A stretch of DNA of 64,000 nt from Fluviicola sp. (GTDB lineage: Bacteria; Bacteroidota; Bacteroidia; Flavobacteriales_D; Crocinitomicaceae), in contig JARWZO010000018.1 in the NCBI GenBank assembly GCA_029866325.1, positions 94,112-158,111 of the forward strand, written 5' to 3'. Shown in pieces: positions 8,488-17,865 of this stretch. Every line of letters begins with the position of its first letter. Position 1 is the first letter of the stretch. The position numbers and the translations under genes are program-made. Below the pieces are notes generated by a model. The model was not told the origin of the DNA and made no database searches. It saw only the letters and a list, made by a program, of their open reading frames with translations.

Positions 8488-9506
8488 GGCGCTTTTAATA
8501 ACGGGATTTTGACGTAAAAATGGGTTTCTGTAGCAGTTACTTCCGGTTCGCGATCCGTAAAATACTGGTAGCGCGAACGAATGTTTTTTAAGCCGGTTCC
8601 CGAGCCGTTTTCTACCGTTGAGCGCAGTTGCAGGTTGTTTTCCACGATCAGCCATCCTTCTTCCGACCGGATACTGATGGTCAGCGGCGCTGCTGACGAA
8701 ATCTCGTTGTGTTTGATCGCGTTTTCGATCAGCAATTGCACCGACATCGGCGGAATATAGGTTTTCAGCGCTTCCTCTGAAACGGTAATCTCAAAGTGAA
8801 TATTGGGCGAATACCGGATGTTGAGCAAATACGTGTACGATTGCAGGAATTGCATTTCGTCTTCCAAGGTTGTCAATTCACTGGAACCGCTGTCGAGTAA
8901 ATACCGGTAGACTTTCGACAGCTGATTGATAAAATCGACTGCTTTGTCTTGGTCTTTGTAAACCAGCGACGATAACACGCTCATGTTGTTGAACAAAAAA
9001 TGTGGATTGACCTGATTTTTCAGATTCTCCAACCGTGCCAGAGCTGTTTCCGATTTGTATTGTTCTACTTCCAGCAACGATTGTTTCCATTTCCGGAAAA
9101 ACTGAAACGAAATCTCGAGCGAAAGAATAGCGATGGAAAACAAAAAAGCCACCACAAACACGATGATAAGGAGCTTTTGTTTATCGTCGAACGGCATTGG
9201 GCAGACGTAGGAATCGAAAGCGGTAAGTACGATCAGAATAACAGTCGAAACATAGACCGTGGTTGGAACAAGCTGAAACAAAATGCGCTTTTTCAGGAAT
9301 TTATCCCAAGGAAATTTATGATTGAGGTAACGGTCGTAACGTAAGTTTCCTTCCCAAATCAAAACGGTAATGATGATCGATTCAAGAATCCCGAACAATT
9401 GATTGGAAAGATCATTGGAAGGAAAGGTAATAATGAGCTTGAGGAGCATCGCTATTCCGGTACCTGCCAAAACCATCCATAAAAAGCGCCAATTATTCTG
9501 TAGCAT
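8484..9506 (-). CDS. LytS/YehU-family sensor histidine kinase
   Basis: A 340-residue kinase with four predicted membrane helices in the first ~140 residues and little periplasmic sequence, then a His_kinase domain whose phospho-acceptor lies in QVNPHFLFN (about residues 174-182). The HATPase part carries the N-box (LLIENAIKHNE) and a glycine-rich loop (GSGTGLKNI). The class senses membrane or intramembrane cues and phosphorylates LytTR regulators such as its overlapping neighbour. A perfect 20-base palindrome lies about 130 bases upstream of the start. Confidence 0.9.
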   Translation of the reverse strand: MLQNNWRFLWMVLAGTGIAMLLKLIITFPSNDLSNQLFGILESIIITVLIWEGNLRYDRYLNHKFPWDKFLKKRILFQLVPTTVYVSTVILIVLTAFDSYVCPMPFDDKQKLLIIVFVVAFLFSIAILSLEISFQFFRKWKQSLLEVEQYKSETALARLENLKNQVNPHFLFNNMSVLSSLVYKDQDKAVDFINQLSKVYRYLLDSGSSELTTLEDEMQFLQSYTYLLNIRYSPNIHFEITVSEEALKTYIPPMSVQLLIENAIKHNEISSAAPLTISIRSEEGWLIVENNLQLRSTVENGSGTGLKNIRSRYQYFTDREPEVTATETHFYVKIPLLKAP

Positions 9507-9526
9507 GTTGTTAAAATAAGTTTTAC

Positions 9527-9625
9527 CATAGATGAGCAGATTTTGGCATATCAGCTAGAGACATGCAGCACTTAGCTCTTAAAAGCGAGTGCGGTAGCCG
9601 AGCAAAAAATCGGTGCATCTGTGGG
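9527..9625. repeat. MITE-like repeat, copy A (degenerate)
   Basis: Imperfect terminal inverted repeats (CATAGATGAGCAGATTTT at the left; AAAATCGGTGCATCTGTGG at the right) enclose about 65 bases containing GCGAGTGCGGTAGCCGAGC. Read on the minus strand it matches copy C at 28410-28540 in both the end and the GCTACCGCACTCGC core. No coding capacity. Confidence 0.55.
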
Positions 9626-9635
9626 AATGATAACT

Positions 9636-9655
9636 ATCATCGACTAGTCGATGAT
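9636..9655. promoter_or_regulatory. Perfect 20-bp palindrome upstream of the two-component operon
   Basis: ATCATCGACTAGTCGATGAT is its own reverse complement with no spacer. It lies between the oxidoreductase gene's end and the kinase start. It could be a dimeric operator, or a hairpin ending the oxidoreductase transcript, though no T-run follows. Function unproven. Confidence 0.35.
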
Positions 9656-9708
9656 GAAAAACATCTAAGTTCCCAGGGTTAAATGTAAAAATAAGGAAAA
9701 CAAGAAGG

Positions 9709-10290
9709 TTAACTCCCTTCCTGCTCTCCGAGTATTGTTAGTTGTTGAATCATCTTTGCCTGAAAATCTTCCTTAGACTGTCGAATTGGTCCTATATACG
9801 TCACTTTTACGGGTTTGATACCACAAAATTGCAAGACAGATTTTTTGAGCTGATTCACGCTTGGCCTTCCAAACGCGAAACGGTAATACCATGATGGTTG
9901 ATCCAATGTTGTGATGATCCGCGCTGTTCTTCCTGCCAACAATTTATCCCACCACACCGAATTTTCGCGGTACTTAAAGGCAAATCCGGGCAAGAAAACG
10001 CGGTCGATGAAACCTTTGGTAACAGCAGGCAAACCGCCCCACCAAACCGGATGAACCCACACCAGGTGATCGGCCCAAAGGATCAACTTTTGCGCGTTTA
10101 CCAAATCGGGTTCCAATTCCATGCGCTGCTGGTAACCGAATTGTAGTGACGGATTAAAATCGAGTTCCGCTATGGTGAGTGTTTTTACTTCTGCTCCGGC
10201 TTTTTCAGCACCGGAAATATAAGCATCTGCCAACGCACGATTAAAGCTTGCCAAATTCGGATGGCCATTGATAACAAGGATCTTTTTCAT
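9709..10290 (-). CDS. NAD(P)H-dependent oxidoreductase, flavodoxin-like fold (NQO1/KefF/YwrO type)
   Basis: A 193-residue protein starting KKILVINGHPNLASFNRAL, the phosphate-binding loop of the flavodoxin_2 family. WVHPVWWGGLPAVTKGFIDRVF (in parts, about residues 79-100) is the FMN-contact motif of this group, and PGFAFKY follows as in NQO1-like enzymes. Members reduce quinones or nitro compounds by two electrons using FMN and NAD(P)H. It lies 12 bases downstream of the TonB-dependent receptor gene on the same strand and may be cotranscribed. Confidence 0.85.
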   Translation of the reverse strand: MKKILVINGHPNLASFNRALADAYISGAEKAGAEVKTLTIAELDFNPSLQFGYQQRMELEPDLVNAQKLILWADHLVWVHPVWWGGLPAVTKGFIDRVFLPGFAFKYRENSVWWDKLLAGRTARIITTLDQPSWYYRFAFGRPSVNQLKKSVLQFCGIKPVKVTYIGPIRQSKEDFQAKMIQQLTILGEQEGS

Positions 10291-10302
10291 GTTTCCGAAT
10301 GG

Positions 10303-12675
10303 TTAAAATTGAATTTTATAAGCGAAATTCGGGAAAAAGCCAATTTGATAAGCTGTACCAAGATTATTGGTAATCGGGTTATAACGCTCGGCAAAGATGT
10401 TTTTATTGTTGGTCACGTTCTGAATATCGAAGAAAATCGATTGTGAGATGTTGCGTTTCGCGCTATTGATGGTGAATCCGAGTTTTACATCCAATCGGAA
10501 GAAATCGGCATAGCGTTGCGAGTAGGCGTAATCATCACCTTTCAAAACCTGTTGCTGCGCCAATTGCGAAGCGGCCAAATCGACTGGGGTATAATGACGC
10601 CCACCGGCTTGTGTCATTTTCACATCAATGGTCAAGGCATTGCGCTTGGCTTTCCCTACTTTGATCTCTTTCCCTACCAATACATTGTAAACAAATTTTC
10701 CGTTGAAGGCTGTGTTGCGTTCTACCCCATCACTTCCGGTATATTTTGCTTCGTAAAGTGTTCCGGTAATGAGTCCGTAATACCCTTTGCTGAAGTATTT
10801 CTCGATGGTCAATTCCACGCCATAATTACGGCCTGTTCCATTATTCACCAACAATCCTTGTTCTACAGGAGTAAATGAAGATCCGGCATTCAACATCGAA
10901 AAACTCGACGAATCGGTGGTGATCGGAATGTTGTTCAGGATTTGATAATACGCTTCTGTTTTAATGCGCCAGTCTTTGAACGGAATCACTTCGTAACCAA
11001 CCACAAAATGGTGACTGCGTGTAAAATCAAGTTCTTTATTTGACAGTTGAACATTTCCTTGAGCATCTGTGGTGCGGTAGAAATACAAATCGATGGGTTG
11101 CATCTGGCTGTGCATTCCGTAACCGGTAGTGAAATTGTGGCGGTCGTTGAGTTGGTACTTCAACCCAACACGTGGTTCGATGGAATTGGAATTATTCAGC
11201 GCTAGATACTGACTATGTAGCCCGGCATTGAGGATGAGTTTTTCGGTAAAACTGTATTTGGCATGCGCATACCCTTGAATGAGTGCGGTATAATCATTGT
11301 TGTCCCAAACCGAAATCCAATCGGGTGTAAATTCACGTGTTCGGTAAAACAATTTCGTATTCAAGACTTCTGCCAACACACCTACTTTGATAAACAAGCG
11401 TGCATTGATCTTGGAATTGAACGATGTATTCACCGAATAATTGGTACGAGTGGTAGTGTTTTCAACCGTTCTGGATGCTACATCATTCAAGCTCAGGCTG
11501 TCTTCTTTGTAATCCGAATCGGCGTAGGTCATTCCGATAACGGTATTGAAATACGATTTTTCACCGGCTCGAATGAAGTGTTTCAAACCAAGCATACCAA
11601 GGTTACTGCTGAAATAACTGTCTTCGGTTGGGTCGGCAAACAAATCGTTGCTATCGATTTCGTTGTGTAGAAACTCGATTTTACTCACTGCCGCCAATCC
11701 AAATAGGGTAAAACGTCCCATTTTGGTGTTTCCTGAGTTGATTTTAAACGAAAGATCTTGATAATAAGGCGTTGCCGCGGTTCCGATTGGTAAGCCGATA
11801 GCTTGTGCTACTCCCGCAAATCCGTAGCGGTAAGCGATGAGGTACGATGAATTTTTTTCTTTGCGAATCGGTCCTTCGGTCATAAATTCCAAACCGGTTA
11901 AAGCGCCAAGCTGAAAGGTATGTTCGCGTTTTTCGGTATTTCCGTTTCTGAAACCGAGGTCAAATACTCCGGCGTTGGCATTTCCGTATTCGGCAGGAAA
12001 AGCAGATGTCATGAAGTCGGAGTTGCGCAAAATGTTGGTATTGATGGCACTTACCGGTCCACCGGTAGTTCCAACCGTAGAAAAGTGATTCGGATTGGGA
12101 ATATTCAATCCTTCAATTCGCCACAACACACCGATAGGAGAGTTTCCACGAATCACAATATCGTTGCGCGAATCATCGGGGGAACTTACTCCGGCAAAAT
12201 TGGCTGCCAAACGCGCCGGATCGGAACGTCCGCCGGCATAGCGATTCACTTCTTCCATCGAGAATGAACGACCGCTCAGGGAAATCAGTTCATTGTTGGT
12301 TTCGTTTTTCTTACGTGCGTTGACCACCACTTCTTCAACCTCCTGAATGTGTTCTTCCATCGCGATGTCGAGCACGGTTTCTTTTCCGGCAGTCACCACA
12401 ATGTTAGAGAGTACAATTTCTTTGTAACCCGCATACGTTACTTTCAAATCGTAGCGGCCCGGCAGAACATCTGTTATTTTGTAGCGTCCGTCAAAATCCG
12501 ACAAAGCGGCTTGTAGTGGATTACTCTCCAAAATAACAACCGTCACACCCGGAATGGTTTGCTGAGATTGTTTGTCGATTACGGTTCCCCGAATGGTTTG
12601 TGTAGTTGTTTGCGCCCAAAGCGGAAATGCAGAGATTCCGAACAACAGGGCTAAGATGTATGTGTTTAGCTTCAT
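10303..12675 (-). CDS. TonB-dependent receptor with carboxypeptidase-like regulatory domain
   Basis: A 790-residue outer membrane receptor. A signal peptide (1-21, ending LWA-Q) precedes a CarboxypepD_reg-like beta sandwich (about 27-110, RGTVIDKQSQQTIPGVTVVI), a plug domain (about 120-230, with NDIVIRGNSPIGVLWRIEG) and a C-terminal barrel ending in the aromatic FAYKIQF. The composition is that of non-Sus Bacteroidota receptors for siderophores, peptides or small glycans; no SusD partner is adjacent and the substrate is unknown. A -7 box lies at 12727-12734. Confidence 0.9.
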   Translation of the reverse strand: MKLNTYILALLFGISAFPLWAQTTTQTIRGTVIDKQSQQTIPGVTVVILESNPLQAALSDFDGRYKITDVLPGRYDLKVTYAGYKEIVLSNIVVTAGKETVLDIAMEEHIQEVEEVVVNARKKNETNNELISLSGRSFSMEEVNRYAGGRSDPARLAANFAGVSSPDDSRNDIVIRGNSPIGVLWRIEGLNIPNPNHFSTVGTTGGPVSAINTNILRNSDFMTSAFPAEYGNANAGVFDLGFRNGNTEKREHTFQLGALTGLEFMTEGPIRKEKNSSYLIAYRYGFAGVAQAIGLPIGTAATPYYQDLSFKINSGNTKMGRFTLFGLAAVSKIEFLHNEIDSNDLFADPTEDSYFSSNLGMLGLKHFIRAGEKSYFNTVIGMTYADSDYKEDSLSLNDVASRTVENTTTRTNYSVNTSFNSKINARLFIKVGVLAEVLNTKLFYRTREFTPDWISVWDNNDYTALIQGYAHAKYSFTEKLILNAGLHSQYLALNNSNSIEPRVGLKYQLNDRHNFTTGYGMHSQMQPIDLYFYRTTDAQGNVQLSNKELDFTRSHHFVVGYEVIPFKDWRIKTEAYYQILNNIPITTDSSSFSMLNAGSSFTPVEQGLLVNNGTGRNYGVELTIEKYFSKGYYGLITGTLYEAKYTGSDGVERNTAFNGKFVYNVLVGKEIKVGKAKRNALTIDVKMTQAGGRHYTPVDLAASQLAQQQVLKGDDYAYSQRYADFFRLDVKLGFTINSAKRNISQSIFFDIQNVTNNKNIFAERYNPITNNLGTAYQIGFFPNFAYKIQF

Positions 12676-12726
12676 AAAATTTGTTTTTCAGTACAATAGT
12701 ACAGTTAGTGAATAAACAACATACTG

Positions 12727-12734
12727 CAAAATTA
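12727..12734 (-). promoter_or_regulatory. -7 box TAATTTTG of the TonB-dependent receptor gene
   Basis: On the minus strand this reads TAATTTTG, a full match to the Bacteroidota consensus TAnnTTTG. It lies about 50 bases before the start codon. The -33 element is not obvious. Confidence 0.45.
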
Positions 12735-12919
12735 AGTGAATTGTAGAATAAGCCGGTTGAATTGTAAGTAAGAATGGGGTGGGTTGTTTTAACCGTTTTT
12801 CATGAAGGTAGATCTGCTTCTCTCCGCTTGAAGCGGAATATTGAGAGGGATGACTAGTTTTGTTTGCTGAATTTGAGTTTCGATTGTCTCCTCTCTAAAC
12901 AACGTGAGTTCGACAAAAC

Positions 12920-12951
12920 AAAAAACCCGACTTACCAAGGTAAATCGGGTT
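12920..12951 (-). terminator. Terminator of the ftsX-uppP-truB-queA operon
   Basis: On the minus strand AACCCGATTTACC pairs with GGTAAGTCGGGTT around a two-base loop, followed by TTTTTGTTTTG. It lies 22 bases after the queA stop codon. Confidence 0.8.
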
Positions 12952-12972
12952 CTATAACATGAAATCAAATTC

Positions 12973-14022
12973 TTACAAAATCAACATGGCGTCGCCGTAA
13001 GAATAGAATTTGTATTTCTCTTTGATAGCTGTTTCATAAGCTTCCATCATCAAATCGTGACCTACGAATGCTGAAATCATCATCAGCAAAGTAGAAAGCG
13101 GTGTATGGAAGTTGGTGATCATACAATCAGCAATACTGAAATCGTAAGGAGGAAAGATAAATTTATTCGTCCAACCGTCGTAAGGCTTCAGCATACCATC
13201 AGTAGAAACCGAAGTCTCAATGGCACGCATGGAAGTTGTACCTACTGCACAAATACGCTTTTTGTTGCGTTTTCCTTCGTTGACGATATCCGCGCATTTT
13301 TTGTTAATGATTACCTGCTCGGAATCCATTTTGTGTTTGGTCAAATCTTCTACTTCTACCGGTCTGAAAGTTCCCAAACCTACGTGCAGTGTTACTTCGG
13401 CGAAATTCACCCCTTTCAACTCCAAACGTTTCAACAACTCGCGCGAAAAGTGCAAACCTGCTGTTGGAGCGGCTACTGCACCCTCTTCTTTGGCGTAAAT
13501 CGTTTGGTAACGGTCTTCGTCTGATTCTTCTACTTCGCGTTTGATGTATTTCGGAAGTGGTGTTTCACCCAACTCGGTGATTTTTGCTTTGAATTCTTCG
13601 TAAGGTCCATCGAATAAGAAACGTAGGGTACGACCACGTGATGTCGTATTGTCAATTACCTCTGCAACCAATGAATCGTCTTCACCGAAATACAATTTGT
13701 TTCCGATTCTGATTTTACGCGCAGGATCAACCAATACATCCCACAACAAACTTTCACGGTTCAATTCACGCAAGAGGAACACCTCGATTTTGGCGCCCGT
13801 TTTTTCCTTGTTTCCGTACATACGAGCTGGAAAAACGCGTGTATTGTTCATAATCATCACATCTCCGTCAGAGAAATAGTTGATAACGTCTTTAAACAAA
13901 CGGTGTTCTATTTTTCCGGTTTCGCGGTGAATAACCATCAATTTGGCTTCATCACGGTTGGGACTTGGATATTCAGCAATTAGTTCGTCAGGGAGATCGA
14001 AACTAAATTCGGACAGCTTCAT
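12973..14022 (-). CDS. queA: S-adenosylmethionine:tRNA ribosyltransferase-isomerase QueA
   Basis: A 349-residue enzyme that moves the ribosyl group of SAM to 7-aminomethyl-7-deazaguanine in tRNA, making epoxyqueuosine at position 34. Family landmarks are present: [17 protein letters not shown] near the N-terminus, [23 protein letters not shown] and [11 protein letters not shown] start at MKLSEF, as in relatives; an ATG 9 bases upstream would add MNK. It is the last gene of the ftsX-DUF3098-uppP-truB-queA cluster, though 220+ bases separate it from truB, so it may also have its own promoter. Confidence 0.95.
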   Translation of the reverse strand: MKLSEFSFDLPDELIAEYPSPNRDEAKLMVIHRETGKIEHRLFKDVINYFSDGDVMIMNNTRVFPARMYGNKEKTGAKIEVFLLRELNRESLLWDVLVDPARKIRIGNKLYFGEDDSLVAEVIDNTTSRGRTLRFLFDGPYEEFKAKITELGETPLPKYIKREVEESDEDRYQTIYAKEEGAVAAPTAGLHFSRELLKRLELKGVNFAEVTLHVGLGTFRPVEVEDLTKHKMDSEQVIINKKCADIVNEGKRNKKRICAVGTTSMRAIETSVSTDGMLKPYDGWTNKFIFPPYDFSIADCMITNFHTPLSTLLMMISAFVGHDLMMEAYETAIKEKYKFYSYGDAMLIL

Positions 14023-14180
14023 TTTGTTCATGCAACAACAGTTTTAATCCTTGAAAAGTTTCACTTCAAACGGAAATGAAAAAAGGAGCGCAAAAGTAAA
14101 TAAAATCAGGGTTATTTGTATCATTTAGGAAATGGAATTTTTGAATGGAACATAATCTTGGTCAAAGTTTCCACTTGCCA

Positions 14181-14228
14181 CCCTCCTCGATATTCATCAC
14201 GAGCAGTGCTCGCTCTTCTCAAGGGAGG
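14181..14228. repeat. Small hairpin region between truB and queA
   Basis: CCCTCC (14181) and GGGAGG (14223) enclose the palindrome GAGCAGTGCTC (14201-14211). The surrounding gap 14032-14254 shows no gene. The structure could attenuate transcription from truB into queA, but no T-run is present. Confidence 0.3.
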
Positions 14229-14254
14229 AAGTGATTAACCTCCTAAAAAATAAA

Positions 14255-14950
14255 CTACAATTCTGCTTCTTCGATGAAGGTGATCCAGTCTTCAACAGTC
14301 TTGGATGCTTCGATGCGATTGGTGCCGGAAGCGGTTCTGCGCAAAGCGATGAGTGTGCCTCCACTGTTGAGTTTGACCCCAAAATCGTAGGCGATGGAAC
14401 GAATATAAGTTCCTTTGCTGCAGGTAATTTCAAAGTCAATTTCCGGAAAACGGGATGTATTAATCTGAAAATCGCTGATTTCGATGGTATTTGCTTGTAA
14501 GACGATTTCTTTTCCGGCGCGAGCCATATCATAGGCGCGTTTCCCGTCGACCTGCTTGGCTGAAAAAATAGGCGGAACCTGTTGCTGAACTCCCATGAAA
14601 GAAGCACGAACGCTTTCCAGTAATTCGGGAGTAATGTGTTCGGCGGGAAACGTTTCGTTGTATTCCGTTTCCAAATCGTAGGAAGGTGTTGTTTTTCCAA
14701 GCAGAATGGTTCCTGTGTATGTTTTGGAATCGCCCATAAGGCCTTCGATGAGTTTGGTATGTTTTCCGATACAAATCACCAACAAACCGGTTGCCAGCGG
14801 ATCAAGCGTTCCGGCATGACCAACTTTGAGTTTTTTCACTCCCAAACGCTTGCGCAAATGCCAACGCAGTTTGTTTACGGCATCAAAAGAAGTCCAATGA
14901 AGGGGTTTGTCTACTAAGATAGTGCTTCCTTGCGCGAATTCAGTTAACAT
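14255..14950 (-). CDS. truB: tRNA pseudouridine(55) synthase TruB
   Basis: A 231-residue synthase that converts U55 in the T-loop of tRNA to pseudouridine. The catalytic aspartate is in HAGTLDPLATG (about residues 45-55), and the conserved KTYTG and CSKGTYIRSIAYDFG motifs are present. The length suits the short Bacteroidota form that lacks a full PUA domain. I choose the MLTEF start because DKPLHWTS then falls at the usual place; an ATG 12 bases upstream, overlapping uppP by 11 bases, is possible. Confidence 0.95.
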   Translation of the reverse strand: MLTEFAQGSTILVDKPLHWTSFDAVNKLRWHLRKRLGVKKLKVGHAGTLDPLATGLLVICIGKHTKLIEGLMGDSKTYTGTILLGKTTPSYDLETEYNETFPAEHITPELLESVRASFMGVQQQVPPIFSAKQVDGKRAYDMARAGKEIVLQANTIEISDFQINTSRFPEIDFEITCSKGTYIRSIAYDFGVKLNSGGTLIALRRTASGTNRIEASKTVEDWITFIEEAEL

Positions 14951-14951
14951 C

Positions 14952-15749
14952 TTAATCAACAATTGCTAAGTCAACATTGAGCATTAGCAATACCAATAAG
15001 GTTACTCCTAAAACAATACGGTAGTATCCGAAGAGTTTGAATCCGTGTTTGGTTAAAATTCCGATGAACAATTTAATGGCCAAAATAGCAACGATAAATG
15101 CCACTACATTTCCGAAAATCAATACCGGAACATTATCAAAAATCACATCGGGCGATTCTTTGTACACATCGTAAAGGCTTTTTACTGTAGCGGCAAACAT
15201 GGTTGGAACAGCCAAAAAGAAGGAGAACTCGGCTGCTGCTTTGCGTGTTAAGCCTTGCGTCAAACCACCGATGATGGTTGCTGCTGAGCGTGAAACCCCA
15301 GGAATCATGGCAATACATTGAAAAATTCCGATCACAAAACCACTGACGTAAGTAGGTTCTTTGGAGCCGTTGCGTTCGTTGCGCTGAAAAATCTTGTCTA
15401 CAAAAAGCAAGATCACACCACCGATAATCAACGAAGTTGCAACTACCCAAACGTTTTCCAGTAACCCATCGATGTGTTTTTTGGCCAAAAATCCAACGAT
15501 TGCGGTTGGAATAAAAGCAATGAACAACTTAGCGTAAAAAGTCCATGTTTTCAGGAACGAGCGGAAATAAATCACCACTACCGAAAGAATGGCACCAAAC
15601 TGAATGGCAACGGTAAATAACTTGGTAAAATCATCGTTGGCAATTCCCATCACTGACGAACCAATGATCATGTGCCCGGTAGATGAAACGGGTAAAAACT
15701 CCGTTAGCCCTTCAATGAGAGCAAGGATAAAAGCTTCAAACCAACTCAT
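14952..15749 (-). CDS. uppP: Undecaprenyl-diphosphatase UppP (BacA)
   Basis: A 265-residue polytopic membrane protein that dephosphorylates undecaprenyl pyrophosphate, recycling the lipid carrier for peptidoglycan and O-antigen. Both catalytic motifs are present: [15 protein letters not shown] (about residues 14-28) and [10 protein letters not shown] (about 149-158). Length matches the family (about 265-275). It sits directly upstream of truB and 5 bases after the DUF3098 gene. Resistance to bacitracin is a known overexpression effect in other bacteria. Confidence 0.95.
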   Translation of the reverse strand: MSWFEAFILALIEGLTEFLPVSSTGHMIIGSSVMGIANDDFTKLFTVAIQFGAILSVVVIYFRSFLKTWTFYAKLFIAFIPTAIVGFLAKKHIDGLLENVWVVATSLIIGGVILLFVDKIFQRNERNGSKEPTYVSGFVIGIFQCIAMIPGVSRSAATIIGGLTQGLTRKAAAEFSFFLAVPTMFAATVKSLYDVYKESPDVIFDNVPVLIFGNVVAFIVAILAIKLFIGILTKHGFKLFGYYRIVLGVTLLVLLMLNVDLAIVD

Positions 15750-15754
15750 GGAAA

Positions 15755-16000
15755 TTATTCTTCAGTCTTCGTTCCCGAAGGTTTTTTCATTATACCGTAG
15801 AAAATTACGGCGTAACCGATTGTTACCAAAATAGGTGCAACAGTAATACGCATGTGCGAGAATAATTCAGCTCCATCGAATTTTTTCGGATCATCCGAAC
15901 CACCACCGATCATGAGGATAAAACCAAGAATATTAATCGCCAATCCGATGAGGATAAAACGCATATTGTCTTTTTTGACAGGGAAATCGAATTTATTCAT
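15755..16000 (-). CDS. DUF3098 family small membrane protein
   Basis: An 81-residue protein with two hydrophobic helices separated by [16 protein letters not shown], the hallmark of DUF3098. The family occurs almost only in Bacteroidota between ftsX and uppP, exactly as here, but its function is unknown; the context suggests envelope or division. I start it at MNKFDF because the 12 residues encoded upstream are not family-like. Confidence 0.85.
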   Translation of the reverse strand: MNKFDFPVKKDNMRFILIGLAINILGFILMIGGGSDDPKKFDGAELFSHMRITVAPILVTIGYAVIFYGIMKKPSGTKTEE

Positions 16001-16022
16001 ACCGCTATAATGTGGGCTAAAA

Positions 16023-16910
16023 TTAATACAAATCATCTAACTTGGTACGCAAATATTTATTGAGCGCAAACCAAGTAGAAATAAGTGTCATTAAGGAACC
16101 TATCACCAGAATGGCTCCGTAAAGCATTCCGAGTTCTAGCAAAGTCAATTCTATTTGTACCACATCCAACACATTGTTGAGGGCAAAAAAGAGTGTCATG
16201 AGTAAGGCCATACCTATTGTTCCGGCGATAATTCCCTGAAAAACGGCATTGCGCAAAAACGGACGACGAATGAAACCGCCTGTTGCTCCTACCAATTGCA
16301 TGGTTTTGATAGTAAATCGTTTGGAATACAACGCCAAGCGAATTGTATTGTTGATCATGGCGATTGCAACAATGATCAATAAACCGGCTACAGCCAAAAA
16401 CAGAAAGGCAAATTGTTTGAAACCGAGGTTTACTTCTTCTAGGCTTGCTGCGTCGTAACTTACTTCGTCGATCATTTCAGGATAAGCTTTCAGCAATTTA
16501 TCCTTTATCTGCAACATGCCGCTTTTAGTAGCAAAGGTTGCTTTTGGTCGAAAGGTAATAGAAGGTGGCATCGGGCTTTCGCCTTCGTAAATCGCTAGAA
16601 TTTCGCGGGTATTTTCATCCGAACCGCTAAAAGACTCAATGGCTCTTTCGGGCGAAACGTAGGTTACTTCCGAAAACTCATTCCACGATTTAAGTTCCTG
16701 CTCAACTTGCTTGATATCCGATTCATTCCAACTGGTTTTGAAAAACAAATCAACCTGCATGCTTTCCTTGGCCTGACGTTGCACGCTATCCAATCCCATG
16801 ATACCGGCTAACACCAATCCGATCATAAACAACACCAGTGAAATACCGATCACGGTAGACACGTAGCTGGTGCGCAATCCTTTTTTACTCGCTTTTTCTT
16901 TTGAGCTCAT
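16023..16910 (-). CDS. ftsX: Cell division protein FtsX (ABC transporter permease)
   Basis: A 295-residue inner membrane protein with one N-terminal helix (about 19-42), a periplasmic domain (about 45-165) and three C-terminal helices of FtsX type. FtsX forms a complex with the ATPase FtsE and relays its state to periplasmic murein hydrolases during division. No ftsE is adjacent, as is common in this phylum. I start at MSSKEK; an ATG 18 bases upstream is possible. It heads the ftsX-DUF3098-uppP-truB-queA cluster. Confidence 0.9.
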   Translation of the reverse strand: MSSKEKASKKGLRTSYVSTVIGISLVLFMIGLVLAGIMGLDSVQRQAKESMQVDLFFKTSWNESDIKQVEQELKSWNEFSEVTYVSPERAIESFSGSDENTREILAIYEGESPMPPSITFRPKATFATKSGMLQIKDKLLKAYPEMIDEVSYDAASLEEVNLGFKQFAFLFLAVAGLLIIVAIAMINNTIRLALYSKRFTIKTMQLVGATGGFIRRPFLRNAVFQGIIAGTIGMALLMTLFFALNNVLDVVQIELTLLELGMLYGAILVIGSLMTLISTWFALNKYLRTKLDDLY

Positions 16911-16940
16911 TGACACGAAAGTACACATTTTTGTTATTCA

Positions 16941-17086
16941 GTAACTAGTGATTAATGGTTAGTTATTAGAAGGTAGTTGTTAGTTCAGTGGTTAGTTATT
17001 AGTTGCTAGTTATTAGTGATTGGTTATTAGAGATTAGTTGGGATATCTCATACTAACCACTAATAACCAATCACTAGCCACTATTC
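16941..17086. repeat. GTTAGTTATTAG repeats with a 17-bp perfect inverted repeat
   Basis: The left part is a run of imperfect GTTAGTTATTAG copies. TAGTGATTGGTTATTAG (17014-17030) has its exact reverse complement at 17060-17076, with a 29-base loop. It lies between ftsX and the divergent YceI gene, so it is upstream of both rather than a terminator. No gene is present. Confidence 0.7.
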
Positions 17087-17133
17087 AAAAAAATATTTAA
17101 GAAAAATAATTACCATGGTAAATAAATAAATGC

Positions 17134-17141
17134 TACTTTTG
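17134..17141 (+). promoter_or_regulatory. -7 box TACTTTTG of the YceI lipoprotein gene
   Basis: A full match to TAnnTTTG, 21 bases before the start codon, giving a predicted leader of about 18 bases. Confidence 0.5.
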
Positions 17142-17162
17142 TTTTCAAATTAAACAAACACT

Positions 17163-17786
17163 ATGAAAAGAACGTATTTATTGTCTGCTGCCGTTGCATT
17201 GGTGGCATTTGGAATGACCGCTTGTGGCGGATCAACAGAAGAAACTACCGAAGAAGGTCCTACAACTTACACATTAGATGCCAAAGCAAGTACATTGGGT
17301 TGGAAAGGTGATTATGAAGCTGACGGTCACTCTCACACCGGAACTATTAAAATTTCTGAAGGAACAGTTGTTTACAATGGCGATGCATTTGAATCGGGAG
17401 ATTTCTCGGTAGATATGTCAACAATTGCTGATTCTGATCTTCCTTCACCGGATAAAGACACGTTGAACGCACACTTATCAGGTCCTTACTTCTTTAATGC
17501 TGCGCAATTTCCGGCAACGAAAGTAACGATCAAATCGGTTTCCGACAACGATATCAAAGCTTCTATCAACGTACTTGGAAAAGACATGGAAGTAACTATT
17601 CCTGTGAAAATCAAGAAAACGGCTGAGAAAATCACCGCAAAAGGTAAATTCTCTATCGATTTCGCTGACCTGAAAATGGGCGGTATGCAACCGATGGATC
17701 CTAAAATGCCAACTGCTTACGTAAAATCAGCAATTACTTTCGATTTGAACCTGGTACTGAAAGCAGAAGCTCCAGCTGCAGAATAA
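17163..17786 (+). CDS. YceI-family lipoprotein
   Basis: A 207-residue protein. The lipobox is FGMTAC (Cys21), followed by GGSTEETTEEG, an acidic stretch like a lipoprotein tether. The YceI lipocalin-like domain fills the rest: YTLDAKASTLGWKGDYEADGHSHTG in its opening strands, and GPYFFNAAQFPATKV as the central family motif. YceI proteins bind polyisoprenoid lipids in a beta-barrel; the ligand here is unknown. It has its own promoter and terminator, so it is probably monocistronic. Confidence 0.9.
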   Translation: MKRTYLLSAAVALVAFGMTACGGSTEETTEEGPTTYTLDAKASTLGWKGDYEADGHSHTGTIKISEGTVVYNGDAFESGDFSVDMSTIADSDLPSPDKDTLNAHLSGPYFFNAAQFPATKVTIKSVSDNDIKASINVLGKDMEVTIPVKIKKTAEKITAKGKFSIDFADLKMGGMQPMDPKMPTAYVKSAITFDLNLVLKAEAPAAE

Positions 17787-17804
17787 GAATTTTAAGTAAC
17801 ATCG

Positions 17805-17842
17805 AAAACGCCTCGTTGTCTTCGGATACGGGGCGTTTTTTG
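17805..17842 (+). terminator. Terminator of the YceI gene
   Basis: AAAACGCC and GGCGTTTT pair around TCGTTGTCTTCGGATACG, followed by a T-run, 19 bases after the stop codon. Confidence 0.85.
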
Positions 17843-17865
17843 TTGGGGAAATTTCTGTTAGAAAA

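Noticed and set aside
8488..8655. An upstream ATG that would lengthen the LytTR regulator by 56 residues
   Set aside because: The added sequence lies inside the kinase gene and is not receiver-like; MNVIII overlaps the kinase stop by ATGA and begins the normal receiver fold.
12822..12836. Small palindrome TCCGCTTGAAGCGGA upstream of the TonB-dependent receptor
   Set aside because: It is short, far from the start codon and upstream of the -7 box, with no repeated copy seen; nothing supports a function.
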